A DNA stretch of 64,000 bases from Liriodendron chinense (GCA_003013855.2 ML058447.1:930001-994000); one strand, 5' to 3'. Numbered from the stretch's first letter, positions 37,370-49,201 are shown. Notes: generated by a model from the sequence alone, not told the origin. Numbers and translations are program-made.

Positions 37370-38000
37370 TCTATGCCTATTTTGGCCAAGTTTTAGAGCT
37401 TATCTTGGGCTAGATTTTGCTGGTCTTTTGGGCCTGCTTTAAGGCTGATTTTAGGCCTGTTTTTGTCAGACTCTTTGGCTCGATTTTAGCCTGAATTTGG
37501 GACTGTTTTGGCCTATAATTTGGGCCTGATTTGTGGCTAGTTTTGGGCTTGGTGTTGGGCCTAAGTTTTAGCCTGTTTTGGGGCTTAATTTTGGCCTGAT
37601 TTTTAGCCAGATTCTGGGCTTATTTTGGGCCAGATTAAGGGTTACTTTCAGGCCAAATTTTGGGCATATTTAAGGCTTAAATTTGATGCTCTTTTGGGAC
37701 CTATTTTGGCTCATATTATGACCAGATTTTTTTGCTGTTTTCTAGGCGAAATTTGAGCTAATTTGTGGGCCTATTTTTAGCATATTTTGGGCTTGATTTA
37801 TGGGCCTGATTTTAGCATATTTGGGCCTGATTTTATCATGTTTTTTGCCATATCTATGGGCCTGATTTTAGTATATTTTGGGCCAGATCTATGGGCTTAA
37901 TTTTAACATCTTTTGGGCCAGATCTATAGGCCTGATCTTAGCATGTTTTGAGCCAGATCTATGGGCCTGATTTTTAGCATGTATTGGGTCAAATTAGACC
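37370..38000 (+). repeat. Degenerate ggcctgattttagcat repeats in copia leader
   Basis: About 630 bp of short, irregular periods built from ttgggcctgattttagcat and ttttgggccagatctatgg. No open frame. Confidence 0.75.
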
Positions 38001-38017
38001 ATTAATTATTAATCCAT

Positions 38018-38745
38018 TGGGGGCAGGATTAAATCGCAATCCTAAGTCTAAATTTTGTGGAATTGGATCTAATTGTGTTAGCCACCACAGTAACCTCAAT
38101 TAGTGAAGATTTTGACAATTTTAGACTTGTAATATTGGGTTTAAGTAAAGGATTGCATACAGTTGCGTTTGTTTCCCATGCAGATGGTGACGAAAACACA
38201 GACGTTCACCATTTTAGTAGAGATATGAACACATGATTGCAGTCCTGAATCGAAAATCATGGAGTTGGATCTGGTAGTGTTAGCCACTACAGTGACCACT
38301 ATCGATGAAGATTTGCACGAATTCAGACTTGTAATGTTGGAATTAAGTTAAAGGATTGCATACAGTTGCGTTCACGTCCAATATAGATGGTGACGAAAAT
38401 ATAAACGATCACCACTTTAGTAAGAACATGAATACATGCAGACGATGACGAAAACACAGACGTTCACGATTTTAGTAGGGATATGAACACATGATTGCAG
38501 TCCTGAGTCGAAAATCATGGAGTTGGATCTGGTAGTGTTAGCCACTACAGTGACCACTATCGGTGAAGATTTGCACGAATTCAGACTTGTAATGTTGGGA
38601 TTAAGTTAAAGGATTGCATACAATTGCGTTCATGTCCAATATAGACGGTGACGAAAACATAAACGATCACCACTTTAGTAAGGACATGAACACATGCAGA
38701 CGGTGACGAAAACACATACGATCACCGTTAGATTCAAGTTCAGGA
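38018..38745 (+). repeat. ~258-bp tandem repeat in copia leader (nearly three copies)
   Basis: gattgcagtcctga recurs at 38234 and 38492, a period of 258 bp. A more diverged, partly deleted copy precedes them from 38018. Each period has ggagttggatctggtagtgt, attgcatacagttgcgtt and short gacggtgacgaaaac subrepeats. Confidence 0.85.
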
Positions 38746-38979
38746 GAACCATCAGTATGTTATGACTACCACCCACATGTGGAGTCATGATGATGCAGCC
38801 GATTCTCGCCAGGATTGATTATTTAGTCCCACCTTCATCCTGGATAATTCAATTGAAGGTCCTCAATTAATTGAATGTTTATTCGCTTGAAACTTCATTA
38901 TATAAAGTCTAATGTGAGTTTATTTTTCAGTTAACATTCCAAACAGCTACATTATAGTACCCCTTTTTACTGGCTCCAA

Positions 38980-39770
38980 CCACATCACATGGAAGGAGTC
39001 TATTGAGATTGTCCTGGGGTGTATGAAGTTGGACATTGCTCTAAGAGAGCCAGAACCTCCTAAGCCTTCATTTGAAAGCAAAGAAGAGGAAAAAGCTCAC
39101 TATAAGGCCTAGACAGAGTCCAATATCATGTGCCTCAAAATCATGAAGTACGCGATTTCAGAGGCCATGAAGGGTGTCATGCCTAATAGTACAGATAAGG
39201 CCAAAGACTTCCTAACCGAGATAGGCAAGCGCTTCACGAAATCAGAAAAGGCTAAACTATGTTCATTACTCAGCAAACTGATCTGTGCAACCTATAACGG
39301 TAAAGGAAATATAAGGGAATTCATTATAGAACAGATCCAAGTAGTATCCAAGATACTCAACTTAGGACTGAAATTTTATGATGATTAGTTTGTCTATCTG
39401 ATCATGATTTCCCTGCCTCCTCAATACAGTACGTTCCAGGTGAATTTCAATACTATTAAAGACAAATGGACGTTAGGACGAACTGATTTCTCAGTGTGTC
39501 CAAGAGGAGGAAAGGTTGGCTAAGCAAGGCATAGTACATAATGTAAATTTCGTAACCCCAGGACAAGGGAGAAAATGGAAGAATAAGAAAAGGAAACATA
39601 ATTCAGAAAAACGTTCTTTGAATCCTACAGATGGCAATTAGCCACAATTTAAAGGCAAAGCAAAGAAGAAAAAATGGGGTCCTGATGATGGATACTTCTT
39701 CTGTAATAAGCCAGGATATCAGAAAAGGGACTGCGAAGGCTTTAAAGCATGGTTGGTAAAGAAAGGTAAT
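38980..39770 (+). pseudogene. Copia gag remnant
   Basis: Decayed gag (UBN2-type) reading frame with in-frame stops, the longest open piece being 39128-39388. At about 39690-39735 a zinc-knuckle-like stretch keeps the second and last cysteines, but the first cysteine and the histidine are replaced by aromatic residues. Not functional. Confidence 0.75.
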
Positions 39771-40249
39771 CATCATGATCTTGTTTGTTTTGAAAGCAAT
39801 CTGACTGAAGTATCTATAGATTCCTGATGGATAGACTATAACACTTCTATTTACATATGCACTTCCATGCAGGATACAGTACAGAGCCGAATGCCAACTA
39901 ACACGGAACAATTAGTGTGCGTTGGCAATAGGCGTAAAAGTGAACGTTGCGGCAGTAGGAGTCTACAGACTTAGATTAGCAAATGGTTATTATTAGACCT
40001 AGTAGATATTTTTATGTGCCTTTTATAAGGCGCAATTTATTTTTTGATTTCTCTTTTTAATTAAATGTGGATGCACTTTTAAATTTGAGAATGAAAAGTT
40101 TTAGTATTTACTTTGATTTGAATTTAGTTGGCCATAATTTGTTGGTGAATAAGCTATGTCAGTTGAACTTACATATCGCAAACGTTCTAAACATAAACCT
40201 GCAGCATAATAGAGTAGGAATAAAGAGAAAAAGAGGAATGAAGTTTTCT

Positions 40250-41460
40250 CCATCTTATGACATAGGCAATTAGGCCATATCTCTTATGAGATTATGGAAA
40301 GGCTTGTGTAGGATGGAATACTTCAATCATTGGACTTCTTTGATTTTAAAGATTGTACAGATTGCATTAAGGAAAAACAGACTAGAATCAGAAAAAAATG
40401 AACCAACCAGAAATGTAGGAGTAGTAGAAGTGATATATACAGATATTTGTAGTCCATTCCCTATAGTCTCATGGAGTGGACACAAATAATTTATCACTTT
40501 TATAAAAGACTACTTTCGCTACAGATTCATAAACCTAATAAATGAGAAATCAAATTCTTCCTTTTGTGATACTTTCTTTGTCATAGGCATCGAGATTCAT
40601 AGGAACAAATCTCGAGGACTGTTTGATTTGTCATAGAGATCCTACATTGGTAGGATACTCGAGCGATTCGGCATGCAAAGTTGTTTTCATACTTGAATAC
40701 CTATAATTAAAGGTGACAAGTTCAGAAGTTTTTTCAATGCCTCAAGAATTATTTAGAAAAGGATCGCATAAAGTAAATTCCGTACGTAGTCAGCAGTGGG
40801 AGTATAATGTATGCTCAGTTCTGTACGCGCCCGAATATTACTTTTATGGTTGGAATATTGGACAGGTAACTGCAGAAAGCGTTGCACTACCTGCAATGGA
40901 TGCAATGAATGAAAGACTTTGAACCCACCTACAGAAAAGTCGACCATCTGGATTTGGTCGATTATTCAGACGCAGATTATGCTGGCTCGTCGACACAAAA
41001 AAGTCCACGTTCGGTTACATTTCTTTCTTATGAGTGGAGGAACTGTGTCTTGGAAAAGTGTAAAACAATCCACCACAACTTCATCCACTGTAAAGGCAGA
41101 ATTTGTCGCATGTCACGAAGCTACAAATCAGGCGGTGTGGCTACAGGGTTTTCTCATTGGTTTATGGGTCTTGGAGCATATCCCAAAACCTATGAGAATG
41201 TTTTTTGTGACAATTCAGTTGCGATACATTTCTCGTACAATAGTGAGCACTCATTAAGGTCGAGGCATATTGACGTAAAGTATCATATTGTAAATGATAG
41301 AGTGTGGGATCATCAAGTGTCTATTAAGCTTTATCGGTACTAAAGAGATCATAACTGATCCTCTCACTATAGGGCTTCCTGTGGCGCCATTTCAGGAGTA
41401 TATAGTGTCCATGGGAGTCATGACCTCGTAGATACATTCAGTTAGTGGGAGTTTTCAGAT
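40250..41460 (+). pseudogene. Copia pol remnant (integrase start, RT end, RNase H)
   Basis: About 40250-40560 resembles the pre-integrase zinc region and the first part of the integrase core (LGHIS, DCIK and TDIC motifs, with stops between). At about 40580 it jumps straight to the end of the reverse transcriptase (GIEIHR). From 40909 to about 41340 there is RNase H, with YSDADYAG in one frame, then SWKSVKQ and AEFVACHEAT in another, then CDNS and RHIDVKYH back in the first. At least two frameshifts and a large deletion make it non-functional. Confidence 0.85.
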
Positions 41461-41893
41461 TCAGTATAAATCTATTTTGTTCAGACACTCGTGGAGATCT
41501 CATTAATTTACTTTGATGATTCCTTCTTTTGGTTTATACTATTTCTCTCATTTGGTGTGCACAATATGTTTTGAGAATAGTAGAATTTTGGTATTGTCTC
41601 ATTGGAGACATCTTAAGAAAGCTCATAGGACCTCTTGAAGGTAGGCACTTTCGATCACGCTTGAGTGTAACCTTCATACCACACGACCATGTTCACAATC
41701 TACGTCATTAAGATTGATGATACTAATGACCGTGATTCGTCTCGCTTTGCCTCATTAATGTTGTGTAGACTACTATGATCCGGTATTAGTAGTCTTGATG
41801 GACTAAATTGGAAAAGACGTTGTCTACAGAATCTGACATATTGGTTGACCATTTAAGTATAATTAAGATCCGTGACATTGAACAGTATAGCCC

Positions 41894-41904
41894 AAGTGGG
41901 AGAA
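41894..41904 (+). other. Polypurine tract of copia element
   Basis: aagtgggagaa directly before the 3' LTR, the usual plant copia pattern. Confidence 0.9.
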
Positions 41905-42363
41905 TGTAAGTTTTTTATATAGTGGGCCGACTGATCAATAGTCCATATTTGAATATAGATGCAGATTCATGTGCGGACTGATCAGTGGACCCTACTACAG
42001 TCGTGATCTACAGAATTAAGAGGGGTTGCGCATCTACACAGCCTGTGGCAGTATTGTAGTTGAACATGGATTTTTGTTGCCCAATATTCGTGTGGAGTAA
42101 GGGTGGCAGTGTTTTGGTGGGTTTCAAATACTGCCACACTATCTACAAACCCTATTTAAAGGGTGCTGGGTCCTCAATCCGGGAATTACACACTGAAAAC
42201 AAACCCCATCTAAGGTTTTCTCTACAGCAATCCCAGGAGAGGAAGATCAAGATCTCAAATTCGAGATGGCCCACTAAACAGGTATGTCTTTACTCCAATT
42301 ATTCGATCTCCATATCTGATGCACAGTAAGGTCCTTCAATTCCGCAATGTTCAGAATCTTACA
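41905..42363 (+). repeat. 3' LTR of copia element
   Basis: 459 bp, begins TGTAAG and ends CTTACA, followed by target duplication TGTAT at 42364-42368. Confidence 0.95.
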
Positions 42364-42400
42364 TGTATGCCATTCAATGAGTTCATATGGTGAGTCCCAT

Positions 42401-42600
42401 CACGATGAAGTCCTGTTCCAACGCTTCGATGGGCCCAAAGAAGTTTTCAATGGTGAGCGTCTTGATCCCCACAGTTTCTTGTGGCGTGGCCCCCTTTAGC
42501 TTATTTTTAGGCTCATGTACTAAAATAAAATGAAGCAGCTGATGGATACAGTGGATGGCACACACATATCACAACACAAGGGCGTGATATATGACCCTAC
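42401..42600. mobile_element. Foldback-family fragment (3' half) at the broken array edge
   Basis: Right of the last unit 4 homology, the family words aagttttcaatgg, ccccacagtttcttgtggcgtgg and ggatggcacacacatatcac are present without the left half. It may have taken part in the deletion that removed the rest of unit 4. Confidence 0.5.
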
Positions 42601-42848
42601 ACGTAGGCCCACTTGGCCCAAGTTAGACATTGGAGGTTCAGTAGTTGGACGTTGGGTCTTGGACTTGAGCCCCAGAACTAATTGGGCTAGGATCTGACGT
42701 TATATCTGGCTAAATTCTCGAGAAGTCGGCATAGATTGGCCCAACTTATTTAACAATTATGATCAGCTAGCTGGTCGATCCCAAGCCTGATTTGGCCTGG
42801 GTGTGATATAGGACCCTTACAAGATGGGTTGAACCTAGGCCTTGGCCC

Positions 42849-43413
42849 TAGGGCTCCCAATGGAGCGGGTCAGATCCGAAATCCGATTCGCTCCGAATTC
42901 GCATAATGCGGATTTGGATCTTAAAATAGGTCCGATAAGTTAAATGGACCGGATTTGGATCTTGAAATAGGTCCGTTTACTTAAATGGACCGGATATGGA
43001 TTCACGGGAACATATCCAAGTTTGATCCGAATCCGATTAAGATCCGACTCATTGTCACCCCACTGTATATGTTGTATTCATGCTAGCCATCCATTTTACA
43101 AATTATTTTAGGCCATGTCGACCATACCATAGTAAATAGTGATATTTGCATCATTTTTCTACTAAATTAAATATATTAAATTATATATTTTATATCATAT
43201 ATTCTTTTAGATTTGTAATTGGGGGTGGATTCGGACTTAGATCCGACCCAAATCCGATGGTTATATGGATTTTGGATCGGAAACGGATCTACCAATTTAT
43301 AAACTGGATTAGATATGGATATCACCTTTTGGATCCGAATCCGTGTACAGATATATGGACTTGGAGCCGGATCCAACTGGATCCGATCCATATCCGACCC
43401 ATTGAGAGCCCTA
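42849..43413. mobile_element. hAT MITE with ggatccgaatccg-type interior (TSD CTTGGCCC)
   Basis: 565 bp, starts TAGGGCTCCCAATGG and ends CCATTGAGAGCCCTA, with a perfect 8-bp target duplication CTTGGCCC at 42841-42848 and 43414-43421. The interior is built from ggatccgaatccgat words. Confidence 0.9.
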
Positions 43414-43421
43414 CTTGGCCC

Positions 43422-43705
43422 GACCCATTTCAGGCCTGCAACTAATTAGTCCGTCTGTCTACCATTCAGCTACGGCTAGAACTGAAATCGGAACGTAAAG
43501 CTCTCGTAAGCCACACGCGTGTAGAAGTCAGCTAGTGTACACGCTACAGGTGTAGTACCCACGCCATCCATCAGGTGGGCCTCACAGTGTCGATATTATT
43601 TCCTGAGGAGAAAGGAGGTTCACTTGATGAAATTCATAGACAGCTCGATCGCATGGATTGAAACATGGATGCCATTCTTGTTTATCATCAACAATTAATA
43701 AACTT

Positions 43706-43764
<59 letters not shown>

Positions 43765-44400
43765 TTAACTACTTTTCTTGGCATGCATCGACTTTGGATA
43801 ACTCCATTTTTTCTGTGGGAAATTAGACCAATTTAAAGATCATGCCTGAATTGAGTTGATCACACTGCAGTGTGCAGTATCTGATGAATGGCCCAGATAT
43901 CTGACATGTGGTGTCCGCTGGATATCTGACATTTTTTTCCACCCGCTCACATGGGGCCCTCTGGGAATTACGAAACTTAAAGGGAAATGGCAACCAACGG
44001 TCTATAGGCAATGCAAATGGGTTGCTCGTTGAGAAATGGGCTGGGCCTGACTTATAGGATTGGCAACTTATGAAGTTCCTATGCAACCCCCCGGACGCCC
44101 ACTGCCTGAGGTACAGCTCGTAATATTCCCATAACAACACCACCTTTAGGTTCCACAAAAATATCATAGAAATAATTAAATTTAAAAAATAATAAAGGAA
44201 AGGCCACTACTTTTTTTCTTCTTTTTCTATAAAAATGGCGTCTTTCCTTGCTCGTTAAGCTGTAACAAACTCACGCTAAAGAAGCTTGCGCTTATTCTAT
44301 GCCCAAGAGTTACGCTAACCGTACATGCGTGTCGAGCGCTGCTTATACACACGTTCAAACGGAATCGGATTGCTTATCGTGCGGAGTAAACTCAGTTGGG
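43422..44400. other. Intergenic, no gene recognised; (TA)n tract inside
   Basis: No coding region seen. The only clear structure is the (TA)n tract at 43711-43761. Confidence 0.5.
43711..43761. repeat. (TA)n microsatellite
   Basis: About 25 uninterrupted TA repeats. Confidence 0.95.
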
Positions 44401-44404
44401 CTCA

Positions 44405-44630
44405 CCTAGAATGTATGTGCTTTATCTGTTCCGTCCATATTTTTTTTCAGCTCATTTTAGTGGTTGAGCCCAAAAATTTAAGCATATCCAAATCTCAAGT
44501 GGACCATGCCACAGGAAGCAGTGAGAATAATGATTTCCACTGTTGAAACCTTCCCAGGCTCTACAGTGATATTTATTTTAGATGGATGGAATGGACAAGC
44601 GATTTGTATCATGGTGGGCCTACAAAAAAA
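44405..44630. mobile_element. Foldback-family fragment (5' half)
   Basis: Contains gtccatattttttttcagctcatttta, caaatctcaagtggacc and cacaggaagcagtgag, the left arm of the family; the right arm is absent. Confidence 0.6.
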
Positions 44631-44773
44631 TCACACTCTCTTCGTTCTTCTTAGTACACAAAAAGTTAAAAAAGCAAACATATAATGTAATTGTTGGAAA
44701 ATGTGTAGGTAAATATACAGTAAAGAATGATTACTCATTTACAGTATATTTATATCACTAAACTAAAACAAAC

Positions 44774-46205
44774 AGGCCCATTTGAATACCCCTCATCTGT
44801 AACTTTTTAATTTATCTTTAGTTTATAAGTTTTTTTTTTTTTTTTGGTTTAACTTAACTACTTAGGTTAGTTTGATAACTACTTTTTGATTTAACTTAAG
44901 TTATTTGATAACTACCATTGTAAAAGTAACTTATCAAGGTTTTTTTTTTTTTTTCCCCCCCTCGCATTTCAACTTTTGACTATTCTACTTCTCTCTCTCC
45001 TCATGTGATGGATGTGCCATATTAGTGGAGGCTCCACATGATGGGTGGTCCACATCAAGGTGGGGCCCACATGACCCACATCAAAGTTGGGGCCTACATG
45101 ATGGTGGGACCACATCAAAGGTGGGTCCCACATTATAAATTACCCACGTCAAGGCAAGCCACATAATAGATTGTCCACATGACCCTAATAATGAATGGTC
45201 CACATCCAAAGCGGCTCCACATGATAGATAACCCACATTGAAGGTGGTCCCACTTGATGGACAATAACATTGAAAGTGAGCCGCACATGATGGATGACCC
45301 ATGTCAATGTGGCCCTACATACTGGACATCAAAGGGAGGCCATTAATAATGAATGGCCCACATCCAAGCGAGCTATGTATGATGGATGGCCCATATCAAA
45401 GGTGGGGCCACGTGATGGATGGTCCACATCAAAGGTGGGGCCCACATGATGGGTGATGGACACGGAAGGTGGGGCCCACATAATGGACAATTTATTTTGA
45501 TGGTGAGCCCCACATGATGGATGACCCACATCAAGGTGGGGCCCCATATAATGGACAATCTGTATCAAGGGTGCTGATGATTAATGACCCACATACAAGG
45601 TGGGCCCTGCATGTGGCTCACATCGAAGGTGAGGCCCACATGATGAATGGTCCACATCAAGGGTGGGCTTTATATGATGGGTGGTGGATTTTAGAGGTAG
45701 GCCCCACATGATGGACCATAACATTGATGGTGCGCCCCACATTATGGACCATAACATTGATGGTGCGCCCCACATGATAGATGATCCATATTAAGGTGGG
45801 CCCCACATGACGACATTCACATCAAAGGTTGGCCCTTATGATGAATGACTCACATCCAAGATGGGCACAACTTGATGGACGACCCATTTTGAAGTTGGGC
45901 CATGGATAGCCTACATCAAAGGTGAGCCTCACAAGGTGGATGGTGCACATTGAAGGCAGGCCAAGGTGGACTCAAAATAATAAATGGTCCATATCAAATG
46001 TTGGGCCACAAGATAGACAGTGGATATATTAAAGGTGGACCAAACAATCTTAAAGAATAAATACAAATATGATGTTAAAAATCTAAATATACATTTTCAC
46101 ATTTTGACTCATAAGTATGTTGTCTACTAAACATATCTACTAAATAAATAGAAGGCATAATCATAACTAGCTTATATAAAGTAACTTGACTCAACTGCCC
46201 CCTTG
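44774..46205. mobile_element. Minisatellite-filled TIR element outside the array
   Basis: Ends caggcccatttgaatacccc and caactgcccccttg resemble, as an inverted pair, those of the four array elements. The interior (45005-46045) is a degenerate ~35-bp repeat of cacatgatggatggtccac and atcaaggtggggccc. Open frames on both strands are products of the repeat. Confidence 0.65.
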
Positions 46206-46417
46206 ATATTAAGGTCAAACTTTTGGAACCAGATCCACTCTGTTGGTCTAAATTTAGACCCACCCATCTTTGGGTTAGGTTCAATGGCCCATTGAGTCGA
46301 TGCAAACCATTTGCCCCCTTACCGGCTGATTAGATCTTTTGGGATAGAAATTAGGTAATTTTGCTCTAAGCTCATTTCTTGTGACATTGTTTATAGGGAG
46401 CCTGTGCAGCCAAGAGG

Positions 46418-46842
46418 TATGTGGGGCCTACCATGATGTTAGTGTGACGTTTACTTCATTTTTTAGTTTGGCCGGCTCATGTTAAGATATGAATTGAAAA
46501 ATGAGGCGTAACGAAATCTTGTGTGAGCCACACCACGGGACAGTGGGAATGGAAACACCTACCATTGAGACCTTTAGGGGCTATGTTGATGTTTATATGT
46601 CATCCAATCCGTTCATAATGTGAATCGCATCAAGATGAAGGGAAAAATGAAAAATATTAGCATGATCAGAAATTTTTGTGGGCCTAAGAAAGTTTCAATT
46701 GTGGGTATCCAATCCCACTATTTCTTATGATGTGGCCTACTCAAGTTTGAAATCTGCCTAATTTTCTAGCCGATATAATAACATGATTGGGTACAACATA
46801 TGAATAGAGTGGATGCCACAAAGAGATCATGAAGGACCCCTA
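46418..46842. mobile_element. Foldback TIR element
   Basis: From gtggggcctaccatgatgtt to the agagatcatgaaggacccc region, with family words (gagccacaccacgggacagtggg on the left arm; cccactatttcttatgatgtgg on the right arm) in inverted arrangement. Confidence 0.65.
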
Positions 46843-46917
46843 GAGCTTTCAATTAGATGGCTTACATAAGTGACATAGGAAAATTGCGACCGTTTCACTT
46901 GTCAGGTGGGCCACAAT

Positions 46918-47687
46918 TAGAGTTGTACATGAGTTGAGTTGAGCCGAGCTTTGCCCTGCTCGTTGCTCAGCTCGAACTACCCAGTCCCTACTCATTGCTC
47001 GACTTAACTTGGTTGAGTCGAGCATGGACCTGCTCAATTAATAGACCGAGCAAATTAGAGTCGAGCTTGAGTCCTAGCTTAGTCTGAATTAAGAGTCTTT
47101 TGAGCCGGTCGCTGGTTGGACATCTAAAAATAACAAAATGAAATGGCCTAAGAGGAAGTTCAAGAAAAAATGGACAAGAAAAAAAACTAAAGGAGAAGAG
47201 ATCTTACCGAACATGAAAAAAAAATGAAAGGAGGAGGGATTAGGGATTCAGGCTAACAGAGCAGCTTGGGGGTGGCCTGATGGCAATGGGCGAGCACATA
47301 GGCAGAGCGGGTCAGCGTCTCAGGGAAGTTCGGGGGTGGCCGGCCGTCGAGCTAAGAAAGAGAGGGATGGATGGAGTGAGGCCAGTGTGCCCGACCATCG
47401 AGCTCAATAAGGGAGGGTTAAGGTTAGGAAAGTCGGAGAGAGGAGGGCACTCGGGTGGATAGATTAGAAATAAAATTAGATTATTTTTTTTTGAGCATTT
47501 ATACTTCGAGTCAACGAGTTCAGTCGAGTCAGTCGAGTCAAATCGAACTGAGTTCGAGCTAATATTCGAGTCAAGCCGAGTCAAGCCAAGTCGAGTGTGG
47601 CCATACACGGTGATCAGCTCGAATTCATTCAAGCACGTAAAAAATAACTCAACTTAGCTCAAACTCACTTCGGCATATACAACTCTA
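46918..47687. mobile_element. hAT MITE with gagtcgagc-type interior
   Basis: 770 bp, starts TAGAGTTGTACATGAG and ends CATATACAACTCTA. Flanking 8-mers GCCACAAT (46910-46917) and ACCATAAT (47688-47695) match at 6 of 8. The interior has gagtcgagtc and gagccgagct words near both ends, with purine-rich DNA between. Confidence 0.8.
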
Positions 47688-47695
47688 ACCATAAT

Positions 47696-48330
47696 GTACA
47701 AAATAAATAGACAGTTAAAAGAGACTCCGCTGGAAATGTGTATTGTGGCGCACAAAATAAATTGACAGGTATAGGAAAATCCGCTAGCCATGTGCACTGT
47801 GGCCACGTGAGCCTGACTTTTCAATCAGAAGATCTAAAAACTTGAGGTTCACTTACATTGCTACTGGGACCTGTGCTTGTGTTGAGAAAAACTCTGATAC
47901 TCTGCAGAGTGTGGTGAATGATACGCAGGCACTTAAAAATTAGTTATAAATTAAATACGGAGCTTCAAGTAACTCAAACTAAACTCTCCTAATTATGGGT
48001 CTCTATTTAAATTGTTAAGAAAAAGGACCAACGATCCAGAGGAAAAGGCCGAAGATTTGAGGGCTAGGATATTTCAATATGTATAAGAAACTTGGGACAT
48101 CCTCCATCTGTAGTGGATCCCGTAAGATCAATGTTCTGGATAAGTGATCCACAGGTCCCACTTATACCAAATGGGCTCACAAAGGTGTTAATCACCTATT
48201 ACCGTGACTCTATAATTCATCGGTCCTGAGTCTATGCTCACTTAATTGGACACGGCTTTGGCTTTGGCAGGGAGCTCCTAAACTGATTGCCTGTGACCCC
48301 GGGCACATAGAGCTCTCTGTACCTTGGGGT
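47696..48330. other. Intergenic, no gene recognised
   Basis: No repeat family or coding region that I can identify. Confidence 0.4.
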
Positions 48331-48334
48331 TGTG

Positions 48335-48740
48335 TAGGGTACACAGAGATGTCCACGACAAATCCACTCTGCCTATGTGCTTTGAAAGACCACAATAGAA
48401 AAGGATTCTAAAATTCAGGCAGATACAAAACTCAGGTGGACTACACCAACAAAACAGTGGGAACAACAATGTCTAACGTTGAAACCTTTCTGGAGCTGAC
48501 CATGATGTTTATATGCTATCCAAACCGTTTGTATAATTATTTACCACGCAGATAAACTTTAGGAATAAATATCATCCTGTTACAAATCTTCCGTCATGGC
48601 TAGGCATTCAATCGCCACTGTTTCATGTGGCATGGCTCACATGAGTTTTGGGTCTGTCTGATTCTTAGAATGCTGTCCTATTGTGGTCTTTCAAAATAGA
48701 TAGACCGAGTGGATTTGTTAAGGACATCTCTATGGGCCCC
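48335..48740. mobile_element. Foldback TIR element
   Basis: Inverted outer strings cagagatgtccacgacaaatccactc (left) and gagtggatttgttaaggacatctct (right), with the family inner arms acaaaacagtggga and cactgtttcatgtgg. Confidence 0.7.
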
Positions 48741-48746
48741 ACACGC

Positions 48747-49040
48747 AATGCTCCTGCTGAGATGCTAGGTGGGGCCCACCATGATGTTTGTAAGAAATCC
48801 ACCATGTCCATCCATTTTTAGAGCTCGTTTTAGACGTGCAACCAAAATTTAGGTAGATCCAAACCTCAAGTGGGTGATGCCAGAGGAAACAGTGGGGATT
48901 CAATGACCCCAGTTGAAATATTCATATCATCCGACTTAAATTTTAGCCATGTGTACTAAAATGAGCTCACAAAACGGATGTACAGGGCAGATTTCTCACA
49001 AACATCACGGTGGACCCCACCCTGCATCCCAGCGCAGGAA
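48747..49040. mobile_element. Foldback TIR element, internally deleted
   Basis: From gctcctgctgagatgctagg to the inverted gcatcccagcgcaggaac. The core TIR is ggtggggcccaccatgatgtt against aacatcacggtggacccc. The right inner arm is mostly missing. Confidence 0.7.
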
Positions 49041-49134
49041 CATCTCTTTGGCAGGAAATCCGCGTCCCACTTTATTCAAACGAAGAAAAACTTTGATACT
49101 TGTGGACGATACACTGGCACGTAGAAATTACTTA

Positions 49135-49139
<5 letters not shown>

Positions 49140-49201
<62 letters not shown>
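49140..49201. repeat. (TA)n microsatellite
   Basis: About 30 uninterrupted AT repeats. Confidence 0.95.

Larger units (their letters stand above)
35520..42363 (+). mobile_element. Ty1/copia LTR retrotransposon, internally deleted and defective
   Basis: 6844-bp element with two LTRs, TGTAT target duplications, a primer site and a polypurine tract. It is inserted into array unit 4 after the array existed. The internal part has a long non-coding leader with tandem repeats (about 36.0-38.8 kb), then decayed coding DNA in the copia order: gag, zinc knuckle, start of integrase, end of reverse transcriptase, RNase H. Most of integrase and reverse transcriptase is missing and the remaining frames contain stops and shifts, so it cannot act on its own. 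The two LTRs differ at about two dozen sites plus one ~17-bp indel by hand count, roughly 5%. Confidence 0.95.
29359..42400. repeat. Tandem array unit 4, truncated and interrupted by a copia element
   Basis: Fourth direct repeat. Bases 29359 to about 33.3 kb are near-identical to the other units. From about 34.1 to 35.5 kb it differs from units 1-3 at roughly one base in twenty by eye. The copia element at 35520-42363 splits it. Homology resumes for about 35 bases after the right-hand target duplication (to about 42400) and then stops, so the hAT MITE, foldback element and STIG1 gene of a normal unit are missing here. Confidence 0.93.

Noticed and set aside
47280..47632. Open frames between the ends of the hAT MITE at 46918-47687
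   Set aside because: They lie inside a non-autonomous element and show no transposase motif.
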